Shown: in pieces, positions 37,489 through 46,491 of the stretch
How the letters are laid out: every line of letters begins with the position of its first letter
Numbering within the stretch: the first letter of the stretch is position 1
NCBI GenBank assembly: GCA_965222015.1
Contig: CBDCTL010000023.1
Coordinates: 868,001 to 932,000, forward strand
Reading direction: 5' to 3'
Length of the DNA: 64,000 bases
DNA from: JANQPX01 sp965222015
Lineage (GTDB): Bacteria > Pseudomonadota > Alphaproteobacteria > Geminicoccales > Geminicoccaceae
The notes under the pieces: generated by a model
Databases searched by the model: none
The model's input: only the letters and a program-made list of their open reading frames with translations
What the model was told of the DNA's origin: nothing
Program-made: the position numbers and the translations under genes

Positions 37489-38697
37489 ATGACATGGGGA
37501 CAGGTCGGGCGTGCAGCGATCGTCCGGCTCGCCGGTTCTTTCATGCTGATGACCGCGGTGTCGCAGGTTTCGGTCGCGGACGCTCTGGCGCCGGTCCTGA
37601 TCGGCCTGGACGCCGACATGTCGGCCGGTGCGGCCATGGGCGGCGAAGCGATTCGCCGAGGTGCCGTCATCGCCATCGACGAGATCAATCGTTCCGGCGG
37701 TGTGCTCGGTCGGCCGATGAAGCTCGTAGTGCGCGATCATCGCGGCAATCCCGACCGCGGCATCGACAACATGCGTGAATTCGCGGCCATGGCGGATATG
37801 GTGGCGGTGGTGGGCGGTGTCCATACGCCTGTCGCCCTGGCCGAACTCGAAATCGTTCACGAGCAGGGGCTGATCTATCTCGGTCCCTGGGCAGCGGGGA
37901 CGTCCGTGGTCGAGAACGGCTACGAGCCGAATTTCGTCTTTCGTGTGTCGGCACGCGATCGCGATGCCGGCGAGCTCCTGATCGAGGCCGCGTTTGCGCG
38001 CGGGCTGCGGTCGCCGGCACTGCTGCTTTGGCAGACCGCCTGGGGACGGTCCAATGAACAGGCTCTGACGGCGGCTCTCGAGCGCCGGCATGCGAAACCG
38101 GCAACCGTCCAATGGTATAACACGGGCGTGGAGACCGTCGCCGACCAGCTGACCGCCATCGCGCGTGCCGGCGCAGATTCCGTGATTCTGATCGCCGAGC
38201 CCGGCGGCGCACTGGCCGCGGTCGGGAACATGGCGGCCCTGCCCGCCGACGAACGGTTGCCCATCATCGCCCATTGGGGTGTCACTGCGGGCCGGCTGCA
38301 CGAGCTCGGCCAGCAGCATTTCTCCACTGTCGATCTCACCTTCCTGCAGACCTTCTCGTTCTTCGATCCCCCATTCCCGGAGCGGGCGGCATCGCTGCTC
38401 GACATCTATTGTGAGCGCTTTCATCTTTGCGACCGGCCGGGCAGGCTTTTTGCTCCGACCGGGACAGCGCATGCCTACGATCTGGTGCACCTTCTCGCCC
38501 GGGCGATCGAGCAGGCCGGTACGCTCGATCGTACCCTCGTCCGAGATGCCCTCGAAAATCTCGACAGCCATGAGGGGCTGATGCGCAACTACGATCCGCC
38601 TTTCGCGCCGGATCGTCACGATGCGCTGGATTACCGGGATCTGCGTCTTGCCACCTATGATGAGAACGGCGCGATCGTGCCGCTGTCCGGCCGGTGA
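37489..38697 (+). CDS. periplasmic ligand-binding protein (LivK-like), sensor partner
   Basis: Type I periplasmic binding protein of 402 residues, like amino-acid/amide receptors of ABC importers. It has a signal peptide (residues about 1-32) and the lobe motifs IGLDADMSAGAAMGGEAIRRG (start IGLDADMSAGAAMGGE) and AIDEINRSGGVLGRPMKLVV. There are no permease or ATPase genes; instead its stop overlaps the GTG of a sensor kinase (GTGA). The receptor therefore most likely presents its ligand to the kinase. A TTG at 37480 is an alternative start. Confidence 0.85.
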   Translation: MTWGQVGRAAIVRLAGSFMLMTAVSQVSVADALAPVLIGLDADMSAGAAMGGEAIRRGAVIAIDEINRSGGVLGRPMKLVVRDHRGNPDRGIDNMREFAAMADMVAVVGGVHTPVALAELEIVHEQGLIYLGPWAAGTSVVENGYEPNFVFRVSARDRDAGELLIEAAFARGLRSPALLLWQTAWGRSNEQALTAALERRHAKPATVQWYNTGVETVADQLTAIARAGADSVILIAEPGGALAAVGNMAALPADERLPIIAHWGVTAGRLHELGQQHFSTVDLTFLQTFSFFDPPFPERAASLLDIYCERFHLCDRPGRLFAPTGTAHAYDLVHLLARAIEQAGTLDRTLVRDALENLDSHEGLMRNYDPPFAPDRHDALDYRDLRLATYDENGAIVPLSGR

Positions 38698-40853
38698 CTT
38701 CTGACGACGCCGGCACATCGCTTTTCTCGAAGATCCTCCGGCGCGTTCTGCCGGCTATCGTCATCGCCCAGCTCGTGATCGGGTGGCTCGCCTCGGCGTT
38801 GATAGACGATCTGGTCTCGAACGAGCTGGAAACACGGCTGAACCACGAGGCCCGGCAATATGCCCGGGTTCTCGCGGCCAAAACGCAGACGCTGCTCGAT
38901 ACCGCCGAAGCACTCGCCGGGAACGATCTGATCGTCAATGCCATCATCGACGCCGAGGAGCGCCAACTCTACATGCCCACCCTGTTCGCCTCGCTGAGCG
39001 TTCCAGGTCCGAGCGGCGCCGAGGTGACCATGACCGACTACAAGGGCCGGGCGATCGCGTCGACACACGACGAAAGAGACTATCGACATGCCGCATTCAG
39101 CCCGCATGTGCTCGCGGGTATCCCCTGGCGCGAGATGAACCAGAATGGCCTGACCGTCGCGGCACCGATCGTTCTTTCCGGGGTGCCTGAAGGCATGATC
39201 GTGATCCGCTATGATCGCGCCCACATCGCGAACTTCCTGCGCATGCCCTCCGATGCCGGCCCCATCGCCGTCACAACCGACGACGGCGACGTCCTCTACA
39301 GCTCCAATGCCCAGTTGACGGCAGAATTGGGACGAGATGCGTCGGACGGATCCGTCGATTGGGCGATCGTCTCCGCCAACATACCCTGGTTCGGCAATCT
39401 TCAGCTTTTGACGGGAAGGCCCAAATCCCAGGCGTTCGCCGTGGTCGATCGGCTCGGCTATTTTCTCTGGGCGGCCATGTCGGTCAGCATCGCGACGGTC
39501 GTCGCCTCGATCTTCGCCACGGCGCTGATGGGCACGCGCCCCACGCTGCGTTTCATCGACGACATCGAGGACATCGCCCGCACCGGCGACCTCGATCGGA
39601 CCGTCGAAACCAGCGGGACCCGGGAATTCCAGCGGCTGGCCGGCGCGTTCAACCGCATGCTGGCAGCGCTCAAGGCGACGACCGCCTCGCGCGACGAGCT
39701 GCAGCAGATGAACGACGCACTCGATTGCGCCAGAGCACGGCTGGAGGAGAGCGAGACCCGTTTCAAGCTCGCGGTCGATGGCTCACGTGTCGGCATCTGG
39801 GACTGGGATCCGAAATCCAACGGCCTTTTCTGGTCGGATCGCTTGAAGCACATGGTCGGCGTCGACGACGAAAGCTTCGTGCCCGATCTGCGATCCTTTG
39901 AAGACCGTCTGCATCCGGACGATCGCGATCGAGTGATGGAGCAGCGCAGCCGGCATCTCGCGCATGACGGCGATTACGATCTCGAGACCCGTTTTCGCAA
40001 GGAGGACGGCAGCTATATGTGGCTCCATCTGCGGGGTCAGGCGGTCTGGAACGATGCTGGCGAGGTGACGAGGCTCCTGGGCTCGGCCGATGACATCTCC
40101 GAGCGCAAGCTAGTGGAGCTGGAGCTGGACAGGCATGCCCGCGATCTCGAGCGCAGCAATCGGGAGTTGGACGATTTCGCACATATCGCCTCCCATGATC
40201 TGAAGGAGCCGTTGCGGGCGATCTACAATCACGCCCGATTCCTGCTCGAGGACTACCAGGGAAAGCTGGACGAGGACGGAGAGCGGCGCCTGGATCGCTT
40301 GATCAAGCTCAGCCGGCGCATGGAAAAACTGATCGCCGATCTCCTTTATTATTCCCGCATCGGTCGGACCGACACGATGCGGGAACCCATCAATCTGAAT
40401 GCGGTCCTCGCGGATATCGAGGTCAGCCTCGCCGACATGATGCAGCAGCACAATGCGCACCTCGTGATCCCCGAGCCGCTGCCGTCCGTGGATGCCAACC
40501 GAGCACAGATGACGACGGTCTTCCAGAATCTCGTCACCAACGCGATCAAATACAACGATTCGGAAACGAAGGTCATCGAGATCGGAATCGATCCATCGGG
40601 CGCGCAGGACGGCGGCGGGCGGCCCGTCGTTTTTTACGTCCGCGACAACGGTATCGGCATTGACGATGCCTTCAAGGATCAAGTCTTTCGGATCTTCAAG
40701 CGGCTCAACAGCGACAAGACCTATGGTGAAGGAACCGGTGCCGGGCTGACCTTCGTGAAGAAGATCATCGAGGGTCTTGGCGGTCGCATCGGGTTCGATT
40801 CGAAGGTGGGCGAGGGCACCACGTTCCGTTTCACTCTGCATGGAGATGATTGA
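38694..40853 (+). CDS. membrane sensor histidine kinase with PAS domain
   Basis: 719 residues: membrane helix 1 (AIVIAQLVIGWLASALI), a periplasmic sensor of about 210 residues, membrane helix 2 near 255-282, HAMP, a PAS domain with PAC (FKLAVDGSRVGIWDWDPKSN onward), then HisKA and HATPase. The H-box is DDFAHIASHDLKEPLRAI, the type found with bacteriophytochromes; N-box NLVTNAIKYND and G-box GEGTGAGLTFV are intact. The GTG start overlaps the binding-protein stop, and its TGA overlaps the next ATG. Confidence 0.92.
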   Translation: MTSDDAGTSLFSKILRRVLPAIVIAQLVIGWLASALIDDLVSNELETRLNHEARQYARVLAAKTQTLLDTAEALAGNDLIVNAIIDAEERQLYMPTLFASLSVPGPSGAEVTMTDYKGRAIASTHDERDYRHAAFSPHVLAGIPWREMNQNGLTVAAPIVLSGVPEGMIVIRYDRAHIANFLRMPSDAGPIAVTTDDGDVLYSSNAQLTAELGRDASDGSVDWAIVSANIPWFGNLQLLTGRPKSQAFAVVDRLGYFLWAAMSVSIATVVASIFATALMGTRPTLRFIDDIEDIARTGDLDRTVETSGTREFQRLAGAFNRMLAALKATTASRDELQQMNDALDCARARLEESETRFKLAVDGSRVGIWDWDPKSNGLFWSDRLKHMVGVDDESFVPDLRSFEDRLHPDDRDRVMEQRSRHLAHDGDYDLETRFRKEDGSYMWLHLRGQAVWNDAGEVTRLLGSADDISERKLVELELDRHARDLERSNRELDDFAHIASHDLKEPLRAIYNHARFLLEDYQGKLDEDGERRLDRLIKLSRRMEKLIADLLYYSRIGRTDTMREPINLNAVLADIEVSLADMMQQHNAHLVIPEPLPSVDANRAQMTTVFQNLVTNAIKYNDSETKVIEIGIDPSGAQDGGGRPVVFYVRDNGIGIDDAFKDQVFRIFKRLNSDKTYGEGTGAGLTFVKKIIEGLGGRIGFDSKVGEGTTFRFTLHGDD

Positions 40854-41305
40854 TGGCACCGATCGATGACGCTCGGCCCATCCTCATCGTCGACGACAGC
40901 GACGACGATTATGACGCGACGGTGCGTGCGCTCACCAGGAGCACTGTGCTCCACAACCCGCTTCTCCGCTGTGAGAACGGTCGTGACGCTCTCGACTATC
41001 TGAGCCGGCGCGGCAAATACGCGCCGCCCTGCGAGGCGCCGCGACCCGGCATCATCCTGCTCGATCTCAACATGCCCGGCATCGATGGCCGAAAGGTCCT
41101 CTCGACGATCAAGAAGGACGAAGCGCTACGCCGCATCCCGGTGATCGTGATGACCAATTCGAACGACGAGCGAGACATCGACGCCTGCTACGAGATCGGT
41201 GCCAACACCTACATCACCAAACCCCTGGACTGGCCGGGCTTCATCGAGGCGATGGGACGGCTCAAGGAATATTGGTTCCAGATCGCAGCGCTGCCGCGGC
41301 ACTGA
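40853..41305 (+). CDS. single-domain response regulator (Rcp1-like)
   Basis: 150-residue receiver without an output domain, of the type that accompanies phytochrome-like kinases. The acidic pocket is ILIVDDSDDDYD, the phospho-acceptor Asp is in ILLDLNMPGIDG and the conserved Lys in TYITKPLDW. Its ATG overlaps the kinase stop (TGATG). It probably passes the phosphate on or works by protein contact. Confidence 0.92.
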   Translation: MAPIDDARPILIVDDSDDDYDATVRALTRSTVLHNPLLRCENGRDALDYLSRRGKYAPPCEAPRPGIILLDLNMPGIDGRKVLSTIKKDEALRRIPVIVMTNSNDERDIDACYEIGANTYITKPLDWPGFIEAMGRLKEYWFQIAALPRH

Positions 41306-41308
41306 CCG

Positions 41309-42379
41309 ATGACCAGGCCTGACCACATATTGATCGTCGACGACAGCGAAGACGATAGAGAGCTGTATCAGCGTCTCTTGCAGCGCGAGATCGGCGTGAC
41401 CAGGGTCGACCTCGCCGGCGATGGTGCCGAAGGCATCGATCGCTATCGCTTGAGTCCCGCTGGATGTGTTCTCCTCGACTACAACATGCCCGGCCATAAC
41501 GGCCTTGCCGTGCTGGAGAAGCTCAAATCGATCGATCCGCATGTCGCGGTCGTCATGATGACCGGCGAAGGCAACGAGGACATCGCAGTAGCCGCGATGA
41601 AGGCCGGCGCTCTCGACTATGTCGTCAAGGATGCGATCACCTCGACCGCGCTCAGGCGAGCCCTGGTCAATGCCGCCGAGAAGTCCACCCTCGTGCGCAG
41701 GCTCGACGCGCAGCGCGAGGAGCAGATCAGCTTCATCAGGGTCCTCGTCCATGACATCCGGGCGCCGCTTCGGGGCCTGACCGGATTCGCTGAGATCCTC
41801 GCGGAGGATCTCGAAGCCGGCGTCTACGACGACGTGCCTGACCATCTCGAGATGATCAAGACGGCGGCCATGCGCATGAATGCGCTGGTCGACACCCTGT
41901 CGCACTACGCCCTCCTCGATCGCGAGATTTCATTTGCGAGCGTGGCCATGGATGAGGTGCTGCGTCAGGTGCTCGACAATCTGGGCACGACCCTCGAAGA
42001 ACGCGGCGCTGTGGTTCGCAGAGCCCCTTTGCCGACGGTCGTCGGACACGAACCCCAGCTGTTCCAGCTCCTGCAGAACCTGATCGGCAATGGGGTCAAA
42101 TACAATCGATCGCCGACGCCGACCGTCGACGTCAGCGCCGAGGCCGATGGAGATCAGCTTCTGTTCACGATCGAAGACGATGGCATCGGTATTCCAGAAG
42201 ACAAGCTGAGGGCGGTGTTCGAGCCGTTCCAGCGTCTTTGGAGTCAGGACAGCTACGAGGGCACCGGCCTCGGCCTCGCGATCTGCCGTAAGATCGTCGA
42301 GCGCCATGGCGGCCGGATCTGGTGCGAGTCGGAGGTCGGGGTAGGCAGCCGCTTTCGATTCACACTCCCGCGGGGCTGA
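41309..42379 (+). CDS. receiver-histidine kinase hybrid
   Basis: 356 residues with the receiver first: DHILIVDDSEDDRE, phospho-acceptor Asp in VLLDYNMPGHNG and Lys in DYVVKDAIT. It is followed by a HisKA domain (H-box RVLVHDIRAPLRGLTG) and an ATPase domain (N-box LLQNLIGNGVKYN, G-box YEGTGLGLAICRKIV). No sensor domain or membrane helix, so it is a cytoplasmic second kinase whose activity is set by its own receiver. It closes the four-gene operon 3 bases after the previous stop. Confidence 0.92.
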   Translation: MTRPDHILIVDDSEDDRELYQRLLQREIGVTRVDLAGDGAEGIDRYRLSPAGCVLLDYNMPGHNGLAVLEKLKSIDPHVAVVMMTGEGNEDIAVAAMKAGALDYVVKDAITSTALRRALVNAAEKSTLVRRLDAQREEQISFIRVLVHDIRAPLRGLTGFAEILAEDLEAGVYDDVPDHLEMIKTAAMRMNALVDTLSHYALLDREISFASVAMDEVLRQVLDNLGTTLEERGAVVRRAPLPTVVGHEPQLFQLLQNLIGNGVKYNRSPTPTVDVSAEADGDQLLFTIEDDGIGIPEDKLRAVFEPFQRLWSQDSYEGTGLGLAICRKIVERHGGRIWCESEVGVGSRFRFTLPRG

Positions 42380-42732
42380 AGACGAAAGGGCGATGCCGTC
42401 TCGCTGGAAACCTGCCGTCATGCTACCTTCCTGTAGAACATCGAGGAGGTTCAGGAGGGCTGGATCGGCCATGACGATCGGAGAGTCGGAAGACGAGCGA
42501 AGCGAAGGCAAATCGTCTCGTCCTCTATCGGCGGGCCTTGCACTGACGCCCACCGAGGGTGAGCTTGCAGACAGGGCGCGCCGAGCCTGGCGGCCAGCCT
42601 GGTCGCAGCGCAATCGTCAGGGCAGCATCGTGCTGCTGGTCGCGCTTTGGCGTCGGCGATGCGGAGAGCGGCGCAGGCGGACGGCCGGCGCTGCCGAGAC
42701 CTCCGCGAATCGAGGGGAGGGCGATACCGGTT
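42380..42732. other. 353-base stretch without a clear gene
   Basis: Between the signalling operon and the decarboxylase genes. Open frames continue through it but without start signals until TTG 42733. It should hold the terminator of the operon and the promoter of the decarboxylase pair. Confidence 0.45.
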
Positions 42733-43260
42733 TTGGAAGCTGATTGGCCTTCGGAGGTCCACGCGGTCTTGCGCGCCAAGGTGATTCGCCGCATCGGTAC
42801 GGTGCCCGATGCCGGCCTCACCCGGCTGCTTCGGCTTTGCGACGATGACGACGCCATGCAGGTGCTGACGCTCTCACGCGAGGACGAGGGCGTTGGTCTC
42901 GTCACCGGCGCCTGGCTCGGCGGTGAGCGGGCGGTGCTTCTGATGCAGTCGAGCGGTGTCGGCAATGTCGTCAACGCGCTCTCTCTGCCGTCGGTATGCA
43001 GGACGCCCTGCCTGATGATCGTCACCATGCGCGGGCAGTGGGGCGAGGTGAACGGCTGGCAGCTGCCGATGGGCACCGCGGCGGCGAGTGTTCTTCGGGC
43101 CATGGGAACTGCCTGTTATCCCGTCGACGAGGCCGGCCGCCTCGGGGAGACCGTTGCCGCCGCCGCCGATCTCGCCTTCGCGACCGGAACCGCCGTCGCC
43201 GTGCTGATCGGCCAGCGGGTGATCGGTGCCAAATCCTTCGCCGTCGGCGACGCGCCATGA
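42733..43260 (+). CDS. comD: sulfopyruvate decarboxylase-like alpha subunit (TPP, N-terminal half)
   Basis: 175 residues, equal to the pyrimidine-binding half of a TPP decarboxylase. The catalytic Glu lies in LSREDEGVGLVTGAWLGGER, and ALLMQ-like LLMQSSGVGNVVNAL is typical. The split into two small subunits is the ComDE arrangement, whose reaction is sulfopyruvate to sulfoacetaldehyde; phosphonopyruvate decarboxylase is the main alternative. The start is a TTG 12 bases after AGGGGAGG; no ATG is available in frame. The stop overlaps the beta-subunit ATG. Confidence 0.78.
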   Translation: MEADWPSEVHAVLRAKVIRRIGTVPDAGLTRLLRLCDDDDAMQVLTLSREDEGVGLVTGAWLGGERAVLLMQSSGVGNVVNALSLPSVCRTPCLMIVTMRGQWGEVNGWQLPMGTAAASVLRAMGTACYPVDEAGRLGETVAAAADLAFATGTAVAVLIGQRVIGAKSFAVGDAP

Positions 43261-43853
43261 CCGGCATGATGACGGAGGAAGGCCGCTTCGAACGCCGAAA
43301 GCTGGTCGCCCGCCTCCTGGAAGACCGCGGCGAGGCGCTGGTGGTCGGCGGGCTTGGCGCCGCCACCTGGGATCTGGCGGCCGCGGGCCCGGATGATCGC
43401 GACGTCTATCTCTGGGGCGGCATGGGGCTGGCCTGTTCGATCGGTTTGGGTCTCGCGCTCGCGCAGCCGGCGAGGCGCGTGCTGGTGATCACCGGCGACG
43501 GCGAGATGATGATGGGGATTGGCTCGCTCGCCGCCATCGCCGCGGCGGCGCCGCGCAATCTCGCCGTTCTCGTGCTCGACAATCAGGCCTTTGGCGAGAC
43601 CGGCCGGCAGATGGGTCTCACTGCCGGGCCGACCGACATCGCGGGCATGGCCGAAGGTGCTGGCATCGCCTCCACCAAGACGTCGCGTGACGCAGACGAT
43701 CTGCCGGCATTGCGAACGCTGCTGTTCGAGACGCCCGGACCTTGTCTCGCCGTCGCCAAGGTGGCGCTCACCGACGATCCTCTGGTGCTCCCGACCAACA
43801 ACGGCGCGTTCATGGCGGCGAGGTTTCGAGCGGCGCTGGGGCTTGAGGTATGA
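43257..43853 (+). CDS. comE: sulfopyruvate decarboxylase-like beta subunit (TPP-binding half)
   Basis: 198 residues carrying the diphosphate/Mg2+ motif of TPP enzymes: ITGDGEMMMGIGSLA followed by VLVLDNQAFGETG (GDG to DN). It completes the active site with ComD, with which it is translationally coupled (ATGA). No sulfoacetaldehyde acetyltransferase or dehydrogenase is nearby, so the end of the pathway lies elsewhere. Confidence 0.8.
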   Translation: MTGMMTEEGRFERRKLVARLLEDRGEALVVGGLGAATWDLAAAGPDDRDVYLWGGMGLACSIGLGLALAQPARRVLVITGDGEMMMGIGSLAAIAAAAPRNLAVLVLDNQAFGETGRQMGLTAGPTDIAGMAEGAGIASTKTSRDADDLPALRTLLFETPGPCLAVAKVALTDDPLVLPTNNGAFMAARFRAALGLEV

Positions 43854-43863
43854 TCTCGAATCT

Positions 43864-44127
43864 TCAGGGATCGTAACAGGGCGTGAGCGCGTCGATGTCT
43901 TTTTCGAGATGGCCGTCGTCGAGAAGGATGTCGACGCGCACTCCATTGGCGTTGACGTGCACGGACTGGACGTAGCCTTTGCGTCCATGGAGATCCACGC
44001 GCTGTCGCTCCAGCCGTTTCCTGGCCGTCCTCAAAACCTCGTTATACTCGCTGTTCAGACGGGAAATGGTCTTCTTCATGCCGCGCTTCCACGATTGCCG
44101 ATCGACGTCTCGATCTAGGAGCTCCAT
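43864..44127 (-). CDS. hypothetical protein
   Basis: 87 residues (95 if a TTG at 44151 is used; neither start has a good ribosome-binding site). A basic, helical N-terminus (KKTISRLNSEYNEVLRTARK) is followed by a beta-rich part (VQSVHVNANGVRVDILLDDG). No family recognised. Convergent with comE, 10 bases apart. An AT-rich TATAAT-containing stretch upstream (44185-44200) could hold its promoter. Confidence 0.55.
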   Translation of the reverse strand: MELLDRDVDRQSWKRGMKKTISRLNSEYNEVLRTARKRLERQRVDLHGRKGYVQSVHVNANGVRVDILLDDGHLEKDIDALTPCYDP

Positions 44128-44294
44128 GTCTGCATGGCTTTTATCCGTCAAAACTCTGAGCGCAATTCATTCGGCCATTTTGTCAGCTTATAATATATAG
44201 TGAGCACCCTGTCGCCTCCATGGGAATAAAGAGGGGCGCCGTCTTCCGGTCTTCGCGATCCCGATCCCGTGACGAGGTCCGGTGCCGCCGGTGC

Positions 44295-45359
44295 TCAGAG
44301 CGGGACTGGGGGCTTGATGCCGAGCCTTTCCGCCTGCGGCAGGAGTGCCGCCATGATGCCGGGATGAAGCGCGAGGCCGCTGGCGAGTGCTGCGCGTCTG
44401 CGCGCCAGCGCCCGTTCGCCGGGAAGCCGGACCGGCTCGCCACCCGGCACCGGCGGCGTTTCACGGCAGGCCTCCGCGATCCAGCCGGTCTGCCTGGTGA
44501 ACGCGGATGATCCGCCGAACGCTTCGGGATCGAACAGCTGGACGAACACGGAGGCACCCCAGCCGGGTTCGCCGTCCGCGCGCCCGTAACCGCCGAGCCC
44601 CTGAGTGAGCGCCTCGATCATCAGCGCCAAGCCATAGCCCTTGTGACCGTAGCCGACACCGCCGATCGGCAGGATCGTGCCCGGCGGCTCGGTCAGAACC
44701 TTGGCCGGGTCATCGGTCGGTCGACCCTCCGAATCGAGCGCCCATTCACCGGGATAGCGAGCGCCCTGGCTCTTCAGACGCGCGGTCATGCCGTTGGTGG
44801 TGATCGAGGCGCTGACGTCGATCAGGATGGGATCGCCGTCGGTCGGAATGCCGATCGCGATCGGATCGGGGGTGAACACCGCCCGCCGGCCGCCGAACGG
44901 CGCGACGCTGCATTCGGACGGATCGGAGCTCGCGATGATCGCCATGCAGCCCCGCGCCGTCGCTTCCGGCAGGTAGGCGGCGAGGCAGGCGATGTGGTGC
45001 GAGCGGCGCACCACCACCGTAGCGCTGCCGTGACGCCGGGCGCGCTCGATGCCGAGATCGACTGCCTTCGCGGTCAGCCAGACCCCGGGCAGACGCCGGC
45101 CGTCCCAGGTCACCACGGCGCCCCGATCGGCGATCGTCTCCGGCTCGCCGTCGACCGCCATGCCGCCGTTCGCGATCGCCGCGAGATAAGGGGCGGCGAG
45201 CGCCAGGCCGTGGGTGGTGTGGCCCATCAGATCGGCCTCGACCAGGATCCGGCCCACCGTTTCGGCCCGATCCGGGCCCAGCCCCGATGCGGCGAACAGA
45301 TTCCGCACGAAGGCGACGAGGTCGGCGGCGGCGTAGGTGGGGGCGCGGTTGTCGTTCAT
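44295..45359 (-). CDS. Ldh2/ComC-family dehydrogenase
   Basis: 354-residue NAD(P)-dependent enzyme of the malate/L-lactate/ureidoglycolate dehydrogenase type 2 family, not related to Rossmann LDH. Family motifs: LMGHTTHGLALAAPYL near residue 45, VVVRRSHHIACLAAYL near 120, PFGGRRAVFTPDPIAIGIP near 155 and the closing VGYGHKGYGLALMIEALTQG. The family includes sulfolactate dehydrogenase ComC, which would fit with the ComDE-like pair next door. Malate or another 2-hydroxyacid remains possible. Confidence 0.85.
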   Translation of the reverse strand: MNDNRAPTYAAADLVAFVRNLFAASGLGPDRAETVGRILVEADLMGHTTHGLALAAPYLAAIANGGMAVDGEPETIADRGAVVTWDGRRLPGVWLTAKAVDLGIERARRHGSATVVVRRSHHIACLAAYLPEATARGCMAIIASSDPSECSVAPFGGRRAVFTPDPIAIGIPTDGDPILIDVSASITTNGMTARLKSQGARYPGEWALDSEGRPTDDPAKVLTEPPGTILPIGGVGYGHKGYGLALMIEALTQGLGGYGRADGEPGWGASVFVQLFDPEAFGGSSAFTRQTGWIAEACRETPPVPGGEPVRLPGERALARRRAALASGLALHPGIMAALLPQAERLGIKPPVPL

Positions 45360-45645
45360 GGCGGATGTCCATCGATATCGGGAATGAGGTCACGGGCTGC
45401 GACGGTGGATCGCAAGACCGTCGACAGGCTGGTCTGCGCAAGACGAGAACGAATCATGAATAAGTATAAAGAGCAAAAATATCAAAACAAATCAACCTGA
45501 GGTGATATTCGTGATTTTGTCGATACAATGCTCGTCCTTTCTTGACTTTCCCGCCCGCTTCGCGCCTTTATTCCTGCTTCCAAGCGAGCGAGCCGCGAAA
45601 AAATCCTAAGGGGGAATTGCACCAGGTGTCCAGGTCGGGTGAATC

Positions 45646-46491
45646 GTGGCCAAAGCACGTCACGTAGCCGAACCGCATTCTCTGTCGCCCAAGTCGCGGG
45701 TCGACCTGTTCGGCGTCGGCATCGACGCGGTTCGGATGGAGGAGGCGGTCCGACAGGTCTTGAGTTGGGTCGACCAGCCCTTCCAGGGCTGTCGCTACGT
45801 GGTCACGCCCAATGCCGATCATACCGTGATGCTGCAGGAGCATGAGGGGCTGCGCCTCTCCTATCTGGATGCGGATCTGGTGCTGGCGGACGGTTTTCCC
45901 GTGATCCTGGCCTCTCGCCTGCTCGGACGGCGGCTTCCGGAGCGGGTGCCGGGTTCCGATCTGGTGCCTGCACTGTTCGCCGCCGCCGATCCCGAGCGGC
46001 CGCTGCGCACGTTTCTCCTGGGCGCCGCGCCGGGCGTTGCCGACCGCGCTGCCGGCCGCATCGAGACCGAGTGGCCGGCGGTCGAGGTGGTCGGCACCTA
46101 TAGCCCGGCTTTCGGATTCGAGCATGACGAGGTCGAGCAGGAGCGGATGCTGTGCCGTATTCGGGACGCGCGCCCGGATGTGCTGGTGGTCGGTCTCGGC
46201 GCGCCGAAACAGGAAATCTGGGTGCACGGCAACCGCGGCAAAATCGCCGCTTCGGCCGTCCTTTGCGTTGGCGCCACCATCGATTTCCTGGCCGGCGAGA
46301 AAGCGCGGGCGCCGCATTGGCTGCAACGCATTCACCTGGAGTGGTTTCACCGTCTGCTGGGCGAGCCGCGGCGTCTGTTCTGGCGCTACGCCCGTGACGC
46401 CTGGGTCTTTCCGCAGCTGGTCTGGCGGGAATGGCGCTCGATGTCCCAGTCGAGAAAATCCGCAGACCGCGAGACGCTCCACACCAGCTGA
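45646..46491 (+). CDS. WecB/TagA/CpsF-family glycosyltransferase
   Basis: 281-residue GT26 enzyme that moves a sugar (ManNAc or related) from a nucleotide to a lipid carrier during exopolysaccharide or cell-envelope glycan synthesis. Hallmarks: TPNADHTVMLQ, DADLVLADGFPVILASRLLG, RTFLLGAAPGVADRAA and GLGAPKQEIW with VGATIDFLAGEKARAPHWLQ (LGAPKQE and IDFLAG). A GTG start is used. No other polysaccharide gene is close. Confidence 0.92.
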   Translation: MAKARHVAEPHSLSPKSRVDLFGVGIDAVRMEEAVRQVLSWVDQPFQGCRYVVTPNADHTVMLQEHEGLRLSYLDADLVLADGFPVILASRLLGRRLPERVPGSDLVPALFAAADPERPLRTFLLGAAPGVADRAAGRIETEWPAVEVVGTYSPAFGFEHDEVEQERMLCRIRDARPDVLVVGLGAPKQEIWVHGNRGKIAASAVLCVGATIDFLAGEKARAPHWLQRIHLEWFHRLLGEPRRLFWRYARDAWVFPQLVWREWRSMSQSRKSADRETLHTS

